A DNA stretch of 64,000 nucleotides from Seiridium cupressi. Taxonomy: Eukaryota > Ascomycota > Sordariomycetes > Amphisphaeriales > Sporocadaceae. The first letter of the stretch is position 1; each line of letters opens with the position of its first letter. The notes under the pieces were generated by a model. The model made no database searches and was not told the DNA's origin. It saw only the letters and a program-made list of their open reading frames with translations. The stretch is from NCBI GenBank assembly GCA_036674765.1, contig JARVKI010000007.1, forward strand, positions 434,001 to 498,000, read 5' to 3'. Of the stretch, positions 63,082 to 64,000 are shown piece after piece. The translations under genes and the position numbers were made by a program.

Positions 63082-64000
63082 TGTTGTAGTGTGACAAACA
63101 CGGACAAGATGTCACCAATGATCGGTTAACAAATATTCGATATATTGTAGAAGCTATAGAGGAGATTCCGATTATGATATTGGACTACGTAAATTATGAC
63201 ATAGCATTTATTCGCCAAATGTCGAGAACTTAAGATGATCAACTTGCGCTTTAAGCATTTTAGCCTCCTGTCCTCCAAACCTCAGTCTTGAAAAGAATTC
63301 CAAAGAAACCATCTCCCCTTCCTTTGTTTCTTTGGACAAACATCCCTTCGTAAGCAACAAAATTCTCGAGACGCAGAAGTCTCGGGTAATTGCGCCACAA
63401 GGCGTCTGCTAAGATATTTCTATGGCATAAAAAATGCTATTTATCTATCGACCGGCGATTAAATCTCTCCGAGAGTGAAACACGCCGCTTATTTAATAAA
63501 TGTCCAATCCCTTGCATGTACCAGCCCTGGAACCTCAATCGAAAGAGCTGAAGCAAAACTCTGGTCAATCTGGCGGTTTACCAAAGGACTGGCCAAACAA
63601 CTGCTCTATAAACAGTAGCAATACCATAAATGACAATGTACCTTAAAATTTGTGAAAGCTCCCAAAAAGAATCTCCGGTATTAATTTTCCTGTACCATCC
63701 TGTATCACTCTATAATTTTATATGGCATTCAATTGATTGCAGGTGCCAAGGGATAGACCTGCATTGAAGACATAGATGGGACAAGATATCATGTCTCAGC
63801 CTTCTTGGGTGTATTCCATCTACATGCAGTCAGTTGACCAGCCAGCCGCTCTACACTCTCAATGGAGAGAGTAAGAACATATGCATGACATTGCCTTCGA
63901 CACCTCTTCTGTTTTTACTATGGGCTCGATTAATGGTAAGTTTTCGCTTCGGATTCTTGCTTGAGATGCGGAACAACCAAAGTTCTTTGAACTGGTGGCT
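63082..64000. other. right-flank intergenic region
   Basis: No gene seen. The stretch 63100-63500 is AT-rich and probably includes the 3' untranslated region of the potassium transporter. Confidence 0.4.

Overview
The window is nuclear DNA from a filamentous ascomycete (Pezizomycotina). The evidence is short GT-AG introns (about 45-130 bp), a Zn2Cys6 regulator, fungal-type multimodular peptide-synthetase architecture, a solo LTR retrotransposon scar and an AT-rich island of the kind left by repeat-induced point mutation. The centre of the window is a secondary-metabolite locus built around one giant nonribosomal peptide synthetase (NRPS) of about 9,217 residues.

Layout. 1-2.4 kb: no supportable gene. 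2.4-4.2 kb: Zn2Cys6 transcription factor (+, six exons). 5.1-5.7 kb: small cupin-fold gene (+) whose 3' end is uncertain. 6.3-6.46 kb: solo LTR with a perfect 5-bp target duplication. 6.46-8.75 kb: AT-rich, gene-free island with a T25 tract near its left end and an A25 tract at its right end. 8.75-16.9 kb: long gene-poor spacer. 16.9-17.5 kb: intact single-exon CENP-B/Tc5-type DNA-binding protein (+). 20.7-26.1 kb: full-length ABCC multidrug transporter (-, 17 exons, about 1,476 aa). 26.1-28.0 kb: shared upstream region of the divergent transporter and NRPS. 28.05-55.93 kb: NRPS (+, five exons). 56.45-57.79 kb: branched-chain aminotransferase (+). 60.3-63.1 kb: KUP/HAK potassium transporter (+), probably outside the pathway.

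The NRPS reads, in order: partial C - A1-T1 - C2-A2-T2-E2 - C3-A3-T3 - C4-A4-T4-E4 - C5-A5-T5 - C6-A6-T6-E6 - C7-A7-T7 - terminal C (CT). There are seven modules, with an epimerase in every even-numbered one and a terminal condensation domain instead of a thioesterase. Together these predict a cyclic, or CT-released, heptapeptide with D residues at positions 2, 4 and 6. No methyltransferase or reductase domain is present, and all seven A domains keep the aspartate that binds the alpha-amino group. Likely roles for the neighbours are: transcription factor = pathway control; ABCC pump = export or self-protection; aminotransferase = supply of branched-chain or related amino acids; cupin protein = unknown.

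The most interesting observations are evolutionary. All four NRPS introns are phase 0 and sit at the same place in the C-domain fold, in C1, C2, C5 and CT. C3 and C7 have the matching residues but no intron. The A-T didomains fall into two families (1,2,4,6 versus 3,5,7), and C2 looks like a condensation domain that follows an epimerase although module 1 has none, so module 1 may have lost an E domain or may be loaded with a D-amino acid. All exon boundaries were inferred by eye from reading frame, splice consensus and family motifs.
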